From assembly GCA_965242485.1 (NCBI GenBank), contig CBDESM010000003.1, positions 1,240,001 through 1,304,000 of the forward strand: 64,000 bases of DNA, in the 5' to 3' direction. This DNA is from CBDESM01 sp965242485 (lineage in GTDB: Bacteria > Chloroflexota > Dehalococcoidia > Bin125). Below, in pieces: positions 8,382 to 16,856 of this stretch. Position numbers and translations under genes: made by a program. Positions within the stretch are counted from its first letter, which is position 1. Every line of letters begins with the position of its first letter. The notes beneath the pieces were generated by a model. That model worked only from the letters and a program-made list of their open reading frames with translations, was not told the DNA's origin and made no database searches.

Positions 8382-11325
8382 ATGCCTTCGCGGGCTACCG
8401 AGATCGGCGGACTGCACGAACACACGGCCAACACGGTCATCGCCGATTGGCTCAAGAGCGTCGGACGGGAGTGGCAGCCGAATGCCGAGCGCAAGCAGGT
8501 CTTCATCGGCAACACCGGCCGCGCTGACATCGTCATCCGCCAGCGCAACCGCGAACCGGTCGTGATCGAAACCGAGTTCGGCTCCCCCGCCGTTGGCGAC
8601 GCGCGCGGGCGGCTCGGACTTCGGCTGCGCGGGCACACGCAGCCGATCCGTGAGGTGATCGCGGTCGGCATCGATGAGGAATGCGAGCACGACGAAACCT
8701 CGGCATTGAAGGATCGGCTCGAACGGAACCAACCGATCTTCGAGGTGCAGATCGTGAAAGGCGAGAGCAGGCAGAACGCCACGATTTGGCCGTCGAAACC
8801 GCTGCGGGCGACGCCGTTCGATCTGGTCGCCTACTGCGAGTACGCCCAAGTGCCGCAAGCAGTGATTGACGAACAGAGCAGGCAGATCGCCGAAGAGATC
8901 GAGGCTGCCGCCGCGCACCTTCGAAACCTCCTCGCCAGCGCCAAATCGCGCGGGCTGGGCACGATGATGGAGCTGCGCCGGATCACCGGCAGCGATGACG
9001 ATGACGGCGCACTGCACAACGTATGCGCCACGTGGCTGGTCGCCATCGATCTGCAGAACGACCTCGCCCGGCATAACGAGACCTTGCAGCACGCCGGCCT
9101 GCGCACTGCCGGCGAGATCCAAGCGCAGCGCGGCGATGGCGTGCTGGACCCCGCTGATCTGCTTGACGCTTGGCGCTCAATCAGATCAGTGAACTACGAG
9201 CCGGTGATGAACTTGGCGATCTCCACCCTGTCCGCTCCGGGCATCGATATCGAGGTCGCGCCGGTGCTGTCCAGCCTGTCCGGACTGAGTGCGCGAATCG
9301 ACGGCTTGAACGCCAAGCACATCTATAATTTCGCTGGTGAACTCTGGCAGCACCTGATCGTTGACCGCGAGGAGCGCGCCGCGCACTATACGAAACCCGC
9401 GATTGCAGAGCTTTTGGCGACGCTTTCAGCACAGCGTTTCGCTGCTCGCGAAGCGGAGGAAATCGCCGCGATCAATCTCTGGGATGCCGCTTGCGGCACG
9501 GGGACGCTGCTCGGTGCCGGCGAGCGAGCGCTGCGACGCCTCTATGTTCAACGTGGCGGTAACCCGGATGCGCCGCTGCACAAGCGCCGGATGGAACGCC
9601 ATATCTTCGCGATGGACGTCAACAGCATCGCCGGCACCCTGACGGCCAAGCGGCTGACCGATATGGATGTGGAGCAGACCTACCAACGCTCCAATATCGC
9701 CGTAGTCGACCATGAGGCAGGTTCTCTTTATCTGCTTGATCCGGAGCAGACAACGGCGACGAACCTGCTGGGTGAAGGCGCGACCGCGACGACACCGGGT
9801 GCTGATGTGCAGCCGGGCCAGATTGCAATCCCGTTCGGCGGCATGGACTGGGCGCTGATGAACCCGCCCTACGCTCGTGCCCGCGGAGGGCGCGTGCAGC
9901 TGACCAAGGGACTCGGGCCACTGCAACGGCGCGCTGCCAACTTCGGCAAGCAGTTGGAGACTCGCGGTTACAAAATGGCAAACGGCCAAGCCGGTCTCGC
10001 CACCCATTTCGGAGATATTTCGAACATGCGTCTGGGGGGGGGGGGGGGGGGTAGGTATCTTTGCCCACGTGTTGCCACTGACGGCGGCGCACGCGGAGAC
10101 TTGGGCGTCATGGCGGGCTGAACTGGAGACGGATTTCGAGGATATCGTCGTGATCGCGAATGTCGGCGAGGACGAAGAGAGCATGAGTGCGGATACCGGG
10201 ATGAACGAGATCTTAGTCATTGCAAGCAAGAGACAGCGACGCCCGAAGCAGTGGTCTCCCGCTCGAATCACGACCATTGCCTTGCAGCATCCGCCGCAGA
10301 CGCTGGAACAAGGATATGCGATCGCTCGGGAGATCGCATCGATCGCTGGCGAAGTCTCCTACGGTACGTTCGGCCACGGATCCTATCTGCGCACTGAGAC
10401 GCCACGCGCCGGATTTCCTTGGCTCGCAGTCGGCAACGCCAGCACCGAACTTTCGCTGATCGCGGCAGCACTGGTCAATGGCAAATATTACGATCCCTTG
10501 AACCTCACTGAAACGGAACTAGATTTGAAAATGACGGAACTCCAGAACATCGCGCAAACTGGGCCGACGCACGATCTGATTGGCCACCCGGAAGGAGGCG
10601 ATGGAAGGGGCGCGTTCCGCTGGAAGCAATTATCGAGCGGGCAGCGACTGCCGACCCATATCTCGATGTGGGAGGCGGACGGAGATCGGCAGCGATGGAT
10701 GATCGCGCGGCCGACGCATGGCGGAATCCCAGTCCGAGAGGACAAGGTCGCGGATCTCAACAAAAAGCGAAGCCGATGGTTCTTCTCCCGCAACCTCGAT
10801 CAAGCATCGCAGGCGCTTGCAATCGCCCATACGAAAGACCCCGCCCATGGCGGGAGAGCGTGGAACGCCTTGCAAGTGTCCGATGACGCCATCGGCAAGG
10901 CGATCGCCCTGTTCTACAACAGCATCTTCGGCGCGATTGTCCGGCACGCATATGGGCAGAACACGCAGGACCGGCGCGCCGCTTTGCAGATTCGGGCGAC
11001 GAAAATGATTCCCTGCCCCGACTTCGCTGCTGATTCTGGGGCGGCGCGGCGGGCGCTTGAGATTGCGGGGCGCGAGTTCGGGCGTTTGGCGGAGCTGGAA
11101 CTGGAGCCGTTTGGATTCTGCTTCCGAGACGAGAATCGGCAGCAGATCGATCTCGTCGCGGCGGAGATGCTCGGCTTGGATCCGGAGGACGAGGGCATCC
11201 GCGCCCTGCTCGATCAGTACCGGCTGCTGTTCGCGCGGGAGCCGAACGTGAACGGGCGCAAGGCGGCGATTCTCAAAGCCTTGGAGGAGCGGGAAGCGCA
11301 GGACGACGCGGACGCTTTGCGTTGA
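8382..11325 (+). CDS. type IIG-like restriction-modification protein, phase-variable, out of frame here
   Basis: Two frames join across a run of 18 G at 10034-10051. As assembled, translation stops at 10121; with 17 or 20 G the frame reads through to 11325, about 980 residues. The N-terminus has a PD-(D/E)XK-like pattern (RADIVI, then VIETEF, Asp49/Glu63/Glu65). The middle is a gamma-type N6-adenine methyltransferase: motif I DAACGTG at about 368 and motif IV NPPY at about 494. The C-terminal half probably holds the target recognition domain. After the tract, VGIFAHVLPLTAA continues the family fold, which shows the two parts belong together. Tract length may vary between cells or be misassembled. 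Confidence 0.85.
10034..10051 (+). repeat. G18 homopolymer inside the type IIG-like gene
   Basis: Eighteen consecutive G lie in the coding strand between MRL and VGIFAH. The 5' part uses positions 0 mod 3 and the 3' part 1 mod 3, so the frame is OFF at 18 and ON at 17 or 20. Such tracts change length by slipped-strand mispairing. Confidence 0.9.
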
Positions 11326-11339
11326 TGCGGCGGCGGCGC

Positions 11340-11345
11340 TAGATT
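11340..11345 (+). promoter_or_regulatory. putative -10 box (TAGATT)
   Basis: CGCTAGATT precedes the haloacetate dehalogenase gene by 34 nt. A GAGGAGGG Shine-Dalgarno follows before the ATG. Confidence 0.35.
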
Positions 11346-11379
11346 GCCCCCACTTGATTGTGGGCTGAGGAGGGCCGGC

Positions 11380-12288
11380 ATGCCCGAGACCGAGACGCTG
11401 TTTCCAGGGTTCCGCGAGCATCGGTCGGCTTCTGGGGAGGCGGAGATCTTCGCGCGGGTGGGCGGGAGCGGGCCGCCGTTGCTGCTGCTGCATGGGTTTC
11501 CGCAGACGGGGGCGATGTGGCATAAGGTCGCGCCGGGGCTGGCGGAGCATTTCACGGTCGTCGTCGCCGACCTGCTGGGGTACGGGGCTTCGGAGTCGGT
11601 GGCGGGGGACGGGGGGCGGGAGGCGTATTCGAAGCGGCGGATGGCGCGGGAGATGGTCGCGCTGATGGCGGAGCTGGGGCACGAGCGCTTCCGCCTCGCG
11701 GGGCACGACCGCGGCGCGCGCGTGTCCTACCGGCTCGCGCTCGACCATCCGCAGCGGGTCGAGCGGCTGGCGCTGCTCGACATCGTGCCGACGGTCGAGC
11801 AGTTCGAGCAGATGGGCGTGCCCGGCGGGCTCGCCGGCTACCACTGGTACTTCCTCGCCCAGCCCGCGCCGCTGCCCGAACGCCTGATCTCGGCCGAGCC
11901 GGACCTCTACCTCGAACGTTCGCTCGGCTCCTGGGCCGGCGATGCGAGCGTCTTCAGCGAGGCGGCGATGGCCGAGTACCGCGCCGCCGCGCACGACCCG
12001 GAGACCGTCCGCTCCTGGTGCGACGACTACCGCTCGGGCGCGCGCATCGACATCGAGATCGACCGCGCCGACCGCGACGCCGGCCGCAAGATCGCCTGCC
12101 CGCTCTACGTGCTCTGGGGCGCCGGCCGGCCCGGCACGCGGGGCCGCCCGCGCGGCCGCTTCCTCGCCACTTGGCGCAGGTGGGCTGAAGATGTGCGCGG
12201 TACGGGCATGCCCTGCGGCCACTTCATCCCCGAAGAACTGCCCGAAGAGTGCGAGCGCGAGCTGCGCGACTGGTTCCTCGCCGGCTGA
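11380..12288 (+). CDS. alpha/beta hydrolase, haloacetate dehalogenase-like
   Basis: A 302-residue alpha/beta hydrolase. The nucleophile elbow is GHDRG, with Asp110 rather than Ser. With the following ARVSYRLALDHPQRVERLALLDIVPT region, this is characteristic of fluoroacetate/haloacetate dehalogenases. The catalytic His is about residue 281 (CGHFIPEE). These enzymes hydrolyse haloacetates to glycolate and halide. The segment before the His (LWGAGRPGTRGRPRG) is more Arg/Gly-rich than usual for the family, so the cap or halide site may differ. GAGGAGGG places the start at 11380. Confidence 0.82.
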   Translation: MPETETLFPGFREHRSASGEAEIFARVGGSGPPLLLLHGFPQTGAMWHKVAPGLAEHFTVVVADLLGYGASESVAGDGGREAYSKRRMAREMVALMAELGHERFRLAGHDRGARVSYRLALDHPQRVERLALLDIVPTVEQFEQMGVPGGLAGYHWYFLAQPAPLPERLISAEPDLYLERSLGSWAGDASVFSEAAMAEYRAAAHDPETVRSWCDDYRSGARIDIEIDRADRDAGRKIACPLYVLWGAGRPGTRGRPRGRFLATWRRWAEDVRGTGMPCGHFIPEELPEECERELRDWFLAG

Positions 12289-12347
12289 GGCCCGCGCTGC
12301 ACCGCGTTCGAGCGGTTTGATTCCGTCGGCGGGCCGGGGGCGGCTGT

Positions 12348-12353
12348 TAGGCT
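12348..12353 (+). promoter_or_regulatory. putative -10 box of leuD (TAGGCT)
   Basis: GTTAGGCT lies 22 nt before the leuD start and upstream of its GGAGG, implying a leader of about 16 nt. Confidence 0.4.
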
Positions 12354-12375
12354 GGGCACGACTTGGAGGATGCGC

Positions 12376-12966
12376 ATGGAACCCGTCACCACCATCCGCG
12401 GCACCGCGATCCCGCTCGACCGCGCCGATGTCGACACCGACCAGATCATCCCGGCCCGCCATCTCAAGAAGATCGAGCGCACCGGCTACGGCGAATTCTG
12501 CTTCGAGGCTTGGCGCAAGGACCCCGATTTCGTCGTCAACCAGCCTGAGCACCAAGGTGCGAGCGTGCTGCTCGCCGGGCGCAATTTCGGCTGCGGCTCC
12601 AGTCGCGAGCACGCCGTCTGGGCGATCCAGCAGATGGGCGTCCAAGCCGTCATCGCCCCCAGCTTCGGCGACATCTTCCGCAACAACAGCGCCAAAATGG
12701 GCCTCTTGGTAGTCCAGCTCGACCAACCCGACGTAGAACACCTGATGCGCCTAACCGAAGGCGAACCCACCACCCCCATCGAAGTTGACCTAGAAACCCA
12801 AACAGTCAAAGCCCCCGGCGGCTGGCAACGCAATTTCCAAATCCCCCAGTTCACCAAACACCGCCTCCTCAACGGCCTAGACGACATCAACATGACCCTC
12901 CAACACGAGGATTCCATCTCCTCGTTCGAGTCAGGGCGACCAGCGGACAAGCCCGTGACGGTCTAG
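12376..12966 (+). CDS. leuD: 3-isopropylmalate dehydratase small subunit
   Basis: Small subunit of isopropylmalate isomerase, which with LeuC converts 2- to 3-isopropylmalate in leucine synthesis. The 196-residue protein has the family signature DVDTDQIIPARHLK near the start and GRNFGCGSSREHA in the swivelling domain. The ATG at 12376 is chosen over the in-frame ATG at 12370 because GGAGG ends at 12369. It is not adjacent to leuC, which lies 22 kb away on the other strand. The last 60 codons are rich in CTA, CAA, GTA and AAA, unlike the 5' part. The 3' end overlaps the convergent gene by 4 bp. Confidence 0.95.
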   Translation: MEPVTTIRGTAIPLDRADVDTDQIIPARHLKKIERTGYGEFCFEAWRKDPDFVVNQPEHQGASVLLAGRNFGCGSSREHAVWAIQQMGVQAVIAPSFGDIFRNNSAKMGLLVVQLDQPDVEHLMRLTEGEPTTPIEVDLETQTVKAPGGWQRNFQIPQFTKHRLLNGLDDINMTLQHEDSISSFESGRPADKPVTV

Positions 12967-13202
12967 GTTTTTGTCGGGTAATCCCGGACTTGTTCGAACT
13001 TGAGGCCACACTGACACTCCATCGCATAGTTGCCAGTTTCCTCGATCGTGCCATAACATATCCATGTATCCCCGGTGCTTTCGCAACGGGGACAAGTTTC
13101 ACGCTGTTCAGTGATGAGCTCTTCATCGCGGATGAAAATCAGGATCGGAACACGAATCTTCCGATTCCGGTGAGTGCTGCTGCTAGACGAGAAATCTGAC
13201 AT
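12963..13202 (-). CDS. small zinc-ribbon-like hypothetical protein
   Basis: A 79-residue protein with two cysteine pairs, CPRC (residues 37-40) and CQC near residue 63, suggesting one zinc ribbon. The N-terminus is Ser-rich, followed by a hydrophobic strand RVPILIFIRDEE. It starts 4 bp after the stop of the methyltransferase-HNH gene on the same strand, so it is probably co-transcribed with it and may be an accessory or inhibitor protein. No family recognised. Confidence 0.6.
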   Translation of the reverse strand: MSDFSSSSSTHRNRKIRVPILIFIRDEELITEQRETCPRCESTGDTWICYGTIEETGNYAMECQCGLKFEQVRDYPTKT

Positions 13203-13206
13203 CGTC

Positions 13207-14739
13207 CTAATCTCCTTCGTCGTTGGGAGCGAACTCGGTGTTCAAAGGTGACCAGTGGCCGAGCCCTTGTTCGCGTATCCGGGCGAGACGCTCGTACATT
13301 TCAGCCATCGTGCCGGTTCCCTTCACGTTGTTGCAGGTGATGCAGAGAAGTTGCAGGTTTTCATCAACGTCTGCACCGCCTTTTGACTGCGGATGAATGT
13401 GATCAACCTGCATGAATGGGAATGGCGTATATTCGCCATGTCCGGGACAGATGCCCTTCTGCTCTCGATATCGGATTTCTTTGATATCCGGCGAGCGATG
13501 GAGCGTCAACATCTCGGTGCGGACGGGCGCTTCGGTGCGTCGATGAATTTGACCTCGGCTGATCGGTCGGTCACCAAGGGCCACTTCCTTCTCAAGACGC
13601 GAGACGACGAGGTCGTACGCTCTGGCCGACCTGTCGATTCCGATCCATTGGCGACCAGAGAACTCGGCGGCAACACAAGTAGTGGCGCACCCACAGAACG
13701 GGTCAAGCACCACATCGCCCGGCCTTGAACTCGCCCGGATGATTCGGTGGAGTAATGCGAGCGGCTTTTGTGTCGGATAACCGGTACGTTCGTTTGATTG
13801 TGACGAGACCGGTCCGATGTCGGTCCAAATCGAACCTGGCACCTGTCCATTCGTCGCCGCGAGATACCGCTTGATCCGCGGTGTGCGATTCTTGGTCCAA
13901 TAGATCATCTGATGATCGGAGAGCGCGTCGAGTCGTTCATGGACCCCATCGATCTGCTCATAACCATCAATGACGTTGGCGGCGATCCAATCGCCATACT
14001 CTCCACGCTCACGTGCTTTTGGCACCGCCCAATGTCTGCCGATTGTCGTAGGATCATACCCTCGCCACGGTTGTCCGCTCTCACCAGCACCGGGGCTTGG
14101 CGCTGTCAACACGACCGTTTGGTACGGACCGCGACCATCTTCATCGTCTTGCCGATAGTTCTTACGAATATATTCCTCGTCAAGGGCTGCCGAGGCAGCG
14201 GCCGCATTAATCGGCGATCGGCCATAGAACAGAATGTGATCGGCGATGCGCCCAAAAGAATTCTTATCGCCGTGTGCGTAGGTCCTTTGCCAGATAATCT
14301 CATTGATGAACATATCGCGACCGAATATTGCGTCCATCAATGCCTTCAACCAAGCGGCCTCCGTGTCATCACAGTGGAGATAGATGCTGCCGTGTGGTTT
14401 CAGTACCCGCCGGAGTTCAACGAGGCGTTCGTACATCATATAGAGATAGGCTTCGGTGCTCGCGCCGACGGATTTGCCGGCGGCGCTGATTACGGCTGCA
14501 GGTCCCTCGCCCTGATCGATCAGCCGATCCAAGGCCAGCCGCTCACCCGGCGTCAGGCTGTGGAGGTCGGGGAACTCCGCGCCTTCAGCCTGCGAGCCGA
14601 TCGGTGCGGCGTAATTGCGGCCACTGTTGAAAGGCGGGTCGAGGTAGATGAGATCGACGCACTCGCTGTTGAGCCCCTGCAAGATCGGCAGGTTTTCGCT
14701 GACGAAGAGAGTGCGGTTCTCCACGTTGAGCTCGGACAC
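13207..14739 (-). CDS. DNA methyltransferase fused to an HNH nuclease domain
   Basis: A 510-residue protein. The N-terminal 390 residues form a beta-class amino methyltransferase: motif IV DPPF (34-37) and, later in the chain, the SAM-binding motif DPFCGCATT followed by GIDRS. The C-terminal part carries an HNH domain: VDHIHPQSKGG near 445, then LQLLCITCNN, with a CPGH pair upstream as possible zinc ligands. The combination suggests a one-chain modification-cleavage enzyme. The start is GTG at 14739 after AAAGGGG. Base composition is lower in GC than leuD and leuB on either side, suggesting horizontal gain. Confidence 0.88.
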   Translation of the reverse strand: MSELNVENRTLFVSENLPILQGLNSECVDLIYLDPPFNSGRNYAAPIGSQAEGAEFPDLHSLTPGERLALDRLIDQGEGPAAVISAAGKSVGASTEAYLYMMYERLVELRRVLKPHGSIYLHCDDTEAAWLKALMDAIFGRDMFINEIIWQRTYAHGDKNSFGRIADHILFYGRSPINAAAASAALDEEYIRKNYRQDDEDGRGPYQTVVLTAPSPGAGESGQPWRGYDPTTIGRHWAVPKARERGEYGDWIAANVIDGYEQIDGVHERLDALSDHQMIYWTKNRTPRIKRYLAATNGQVPGSIWTDIGPVSSQSNERTGYPTQKPLALLHRIIRASSRPGDVVLDPFCGCATTCVAAEFSGRQWIGIDRSARAYDLVVSRLEKEVALGDRPISRGQIHRRTEAPVRTEMLTLHRSPDIKEIRYREQKGICPGHGEYTPFPFMQVDHIHPQSKGGADVDENLQLLCITCNNVKGTGTMAEMYERLARIREQGLGHWSPLNTEFAPNDEGD

Positions 14740-14802
14740 AGCCTGCCCCTTTCGCGTCGCAGACTAACACAGCAATACAGATGTTCGCAACGGGGCGTGC
14801 GC

Positions 14803-14808
14803 TACCCT
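14803..14808 (+). promoter_or_regulatory. putative -10 box for a leaderless small ORF (TACCCT)
   Basis: TACCCT is followed by exactly 7 nt and then the ATG at 14816. The same box-to-start distance is seen at 16844, 32257 and 51478. Confidence 0.5.
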
Positions 14809-14815
14809 GTTGCGC

Positions 14816-14971
14816 ATGAGTGAGCGGCTGCGGCCTTCGGGGCGGGATGCTTGGGCGAATCTGCGGGCGGCGTCTGCGCTTGCGGCGCTGCGCGGGTTCG
14901 TCTCGAACAGCTGGATCAAGCTGCGGACGCGCTCGGATTGCTGCGGGAACTACGGGGATCCGGGCTGTTGA
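14816..14971 (+). CDS. 51-residue Cys-rich small protein
   Basis: A short ORF between the methyltransferase-HNH gene and leuB. The protein has a basic helix-forming N-terminus (RDAWANLRAASALAALRGF) and ends in SWIKLRTRSDCCGNYGDPGC, with three Cys in the last ten residues. The ending looks deliberately patterned, like a metal site, and I have an uncertain memory of similar CCGxYGEPGC endings in Chloroflexota proteins. There is no Shine-Dalgarno; a TACCCT box 7 nt before the ATG suggests a leaderless message. It ends 63 bp before leuB on the same strand. Confidence 0.6.
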   Translation: MSERLRPSGRDAWANLRAASALAALRGFVSNSWIKLRTRSDCCGNYGDPGC

Positions 14972-15034
14972 GTGAGCGCGGAACGGGCCGCTTCGTCGGA
15001 GCGGCCTCCCGATGACGGGATGGAGGGCTGAACA

Positions 15035-16141
15035 ATGGCGCACTTCCGCTTCGCGCTGCTGCCGGGCGACGGCATCGGCGCAGAGGTGATCGCCGAGGCC
15101 GTGCGCGTGCTCGACGCCGTCGGCGGGCGCTTCGACCACTCCTTCGAGTACACCGAGGACCTCGTCGGCGGGTGCTCGATCGACGCGCACCGGACGGCGC
15201 TGCGCGAGGAGACGCTGGAGATGTGCCGCGCGCAGGACGCGGTCCTGTTCGGCGCCGTCGGCGGGCCCAAGTGGGATGAGGATGCGGACTTGCAGGCGGC
15301 CGGCATCCGCCCGGAGCAGGCGATTCTGGGCCTGCGCAAGGGGCTCGGCCTGTTTGCCAACATCCGCCCCGTGAAGATGGTGCCGATGCTGGCCGACTCG
15401 ACGCCGCTCAAGCGCGAGACCGTCGCGGACGTGGACATGGTGGTGCTGCGCGAGCTGACCGGCGGCATCTACTTCGGCGAGCCGCAGCGCCGCTGGGAGG
15501 AAGACGGCGAGCGCCGCGCGGTCGACACGCTGGCCTACTCGGAGCCGGAGATCGAGCGGATCGTGCGGCTCGGCTTCGAGACGGCGCGCACGCGGCGCGG
15601 CCTGCTGACCTCGGTCGACAAGGCCAACATCCTCGACAGCTCGCGGCTCTGGCGCGAGATCGCCAACGAGGTCGCCGGCGACTACCCCGATGTGGAGCTG
15701 GAGCACCGCTTGGTCGACGCCTGCGCGATGGACCTGATCCGGCACCCGGCGCACTTCGACGTGATCGTGACCGAGAACATGTTCGGCGACATCCTCACGG
15801 ACGAAGCCTCGATGCTGGCCGGCTCGATGGGGATGCTGCCCAGCGCCTCCGTCGGCGCGGCCGGCGAGGGCTCAACGCTCGGCCTCTACGAGCCGATCCA
15901 CGGCACCGCGCCCGACATCGCCGGCCAAGGCGTCGCCAACCCGATCGCGATGATCCTCAGCGCCGCCCTGATGCTCCGCTACTCCTGCAACCTGGAACAA
16001 GAAGCCGCCGCCATAGAAGCCGCCGTCCAACAAACCCTAAACGCCGGCCACCGCCCCGCCGACCTAGCCGCCGGTAGCGAAGCGGCCTTGGGCACGGAGG
16101 ATTTGGGCAGCATCATCGCCGAGGCCGTCGCGGGGGGCTAA
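15035..16141 (+). CDS. leuB: 3-isopropylmalate dehydrogenase
   Basis: NAD-dependent oxidative decarboxylation of 3-isopropylmalate, the third step of leucine synthesis. The 368-residue protein begins FALLPGDGIGAEV, carries the substrate/cofactor region ELTGGIYFGEP, VDKANILDSSRLWRE and the metal-site segment NMFGDILTDEASMLAGS, and ends with the NAD-binding GTAPDIAGQGVANPIAMI region. GGAGG precedes the ATG. It stands apart from leuD and leuC-leuA. Its last 30 codons shift to A-ending synonyms. The stop overlaps the convergent PIN toxin gene by 4 bp. Confidence 0.96.
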   Translation: MAHFRFALLPGDGIGAEVIAEAVRVLDAVGGRFDHSFEYTEDLVGGCSIDAHRTALREETLEMCRAQDAVLFGAVGGPKWDEDADLQAAGIRPEQAILGLRKGLGLFANIRPVKMVPMLADSTPLKRETVADVDMVVLRELTGGIYFGEPQRRWEEDGERRAVDTLAYSEPEIERIVRLGFETARTRRGLLTSVDKANILDSSRLWREIANEVAGDYPDVELEHRLVDACAMDLIRHPAHFDVIVTENMFGDILTDEASMLAGSMGMLPSASVGAAGEGSTLGLYEPIHGTAPDIAGQGVANPIAMILSAALMLRYSCNLEQEAAAIEAAVQQTLNAGHRPADLAAGSEAALGTEDLGSIIAEAVAGG

Positions 16142-16557
16142 CGCGGTGCTGGCAGGACCGTGTACTGCCCTTCACCGTGAAAATCGCTGTCGAACGTGAG
16201 AACGAATTCGATTCCCAGCTCATTCATCATTGTCATGGACAGGCAATCCGCCAAGGAGTACCGCTGGTCGAGCCTCCGGGAATAGAGGCTGTTCGCGGCC
16301 AGTACTTGTTCCTGTGTTGCCTGCAAGCAGACGATCTCGCCCGTCCCGTCCAACACGGGGCGCGCCCAGCCAGCTGCGATCAGCCGGGCCCGTGGACCCC
16401 ATCGGCTGGTTCTCGCCAGCATTTCGAAGACGATTTCCCGGGTAACGAACATCCGCCAGCCGCCGGCCGCCAAGAATTGCCGGGCCGTCTCGTGGTGATC
16501 TTCGGAGGCGAACAGGGAGGCGATGAGGAAGGAGGTATCCGCGAACGCCCGTCTCAT
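16138..16557 (-). CDS. PIN-domain toxin (VapC-like), pair 1
   Basis: A 139-residue PIN ribonuclease, probably the toxin of a type II pair. The acidic residues are Asp7 (FADTSFL), Glu45 (FEMLA), the Asp of YSLADC at about 103 and the Asp residues of TFDSDF. It closes with HGEGQYTVLPAPR, an ending shared by all four PIN proteins in the window. The ATG at 16557 overlaps the antitoxin stop as ATGA, implying translational coupling. The target is probably an RNA, unidentified. Confidence 0.85.
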   Translation of the reverse strand: MRRAFADTSFLIASLFASEDHHETARQFLAAGGWRMFVTREIVFEMLARTSRWGPRARLIAAGWARPVLDGTGEIVCLQATQEQVLAANSLYSRRLDQRYSLADCLSMTMMNELGIEFVLTFDSDFHGEGQYTVLPAPR

Positions 16558-16766
16558 CGAAGAGGTGCAACCCGCTGTCCGGCAGACGCGGAAGCGCAGC
16601 ACTCTTCCCGCTTGGCGGCTTCTGACGCGGTTCTGATCTCAGCCCACTGCTCAGGCGTGACGTCCCGGGTGAGATCGTCGACCAGATTCAGCAGCCAGAG
16701 AGCCGAATCCGCTTCCCCCGCAGCGCGATCCTCAGTCATCGGGTCTTCCGGCGGCAGGTTCGGCAT
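16554..16766 (-). CDS. antitoxin partner of PIN toxin, pair 1
   Basis: A 70-residue acidic protein directly upstream of the toxin, overlapping it by 4 bp. It shares WLL...VTPEQWAEI with the other three partners, and no ribbon-helix-helix, AbrB or Phd motif is visible. The C-terminal part has EECCASAS. The start at 16766 follows GAGGAG, with a TACGCT -10-like box at 16788-16793. Antitoxin function is inferred from position and from the repeated pairing. Confidence 0.72.
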   Translation of the reverse strand: MPNLPPEDPMTEDRAAGEADSALWLLNLVDDLTRDVTPEQWAEIRTASEAAKREECCASASAGQRVAPLR

Positions 16767-16843
16767 CGCAGATCTCCTCGTGACTCCAGCGTAGGGCACC
16801 AGTTCTCGTCTGGGCTATCTGCGGCTACTGGGATGGTTGCGCT

Positions 16844-16849
16844 TAGACT
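16844..16849 (+). promoter_or_regulatory. putative -10 box, leaderless start (TAGACT)
   Basis: TAGACT is followed by 7 nt and the ATG at 16857 of the acyl-CoA carboxylase. There is no Shine-Dalgarno between them. Confidence 0.5.
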
Positions 16850-16856
16850 GCGGCGC

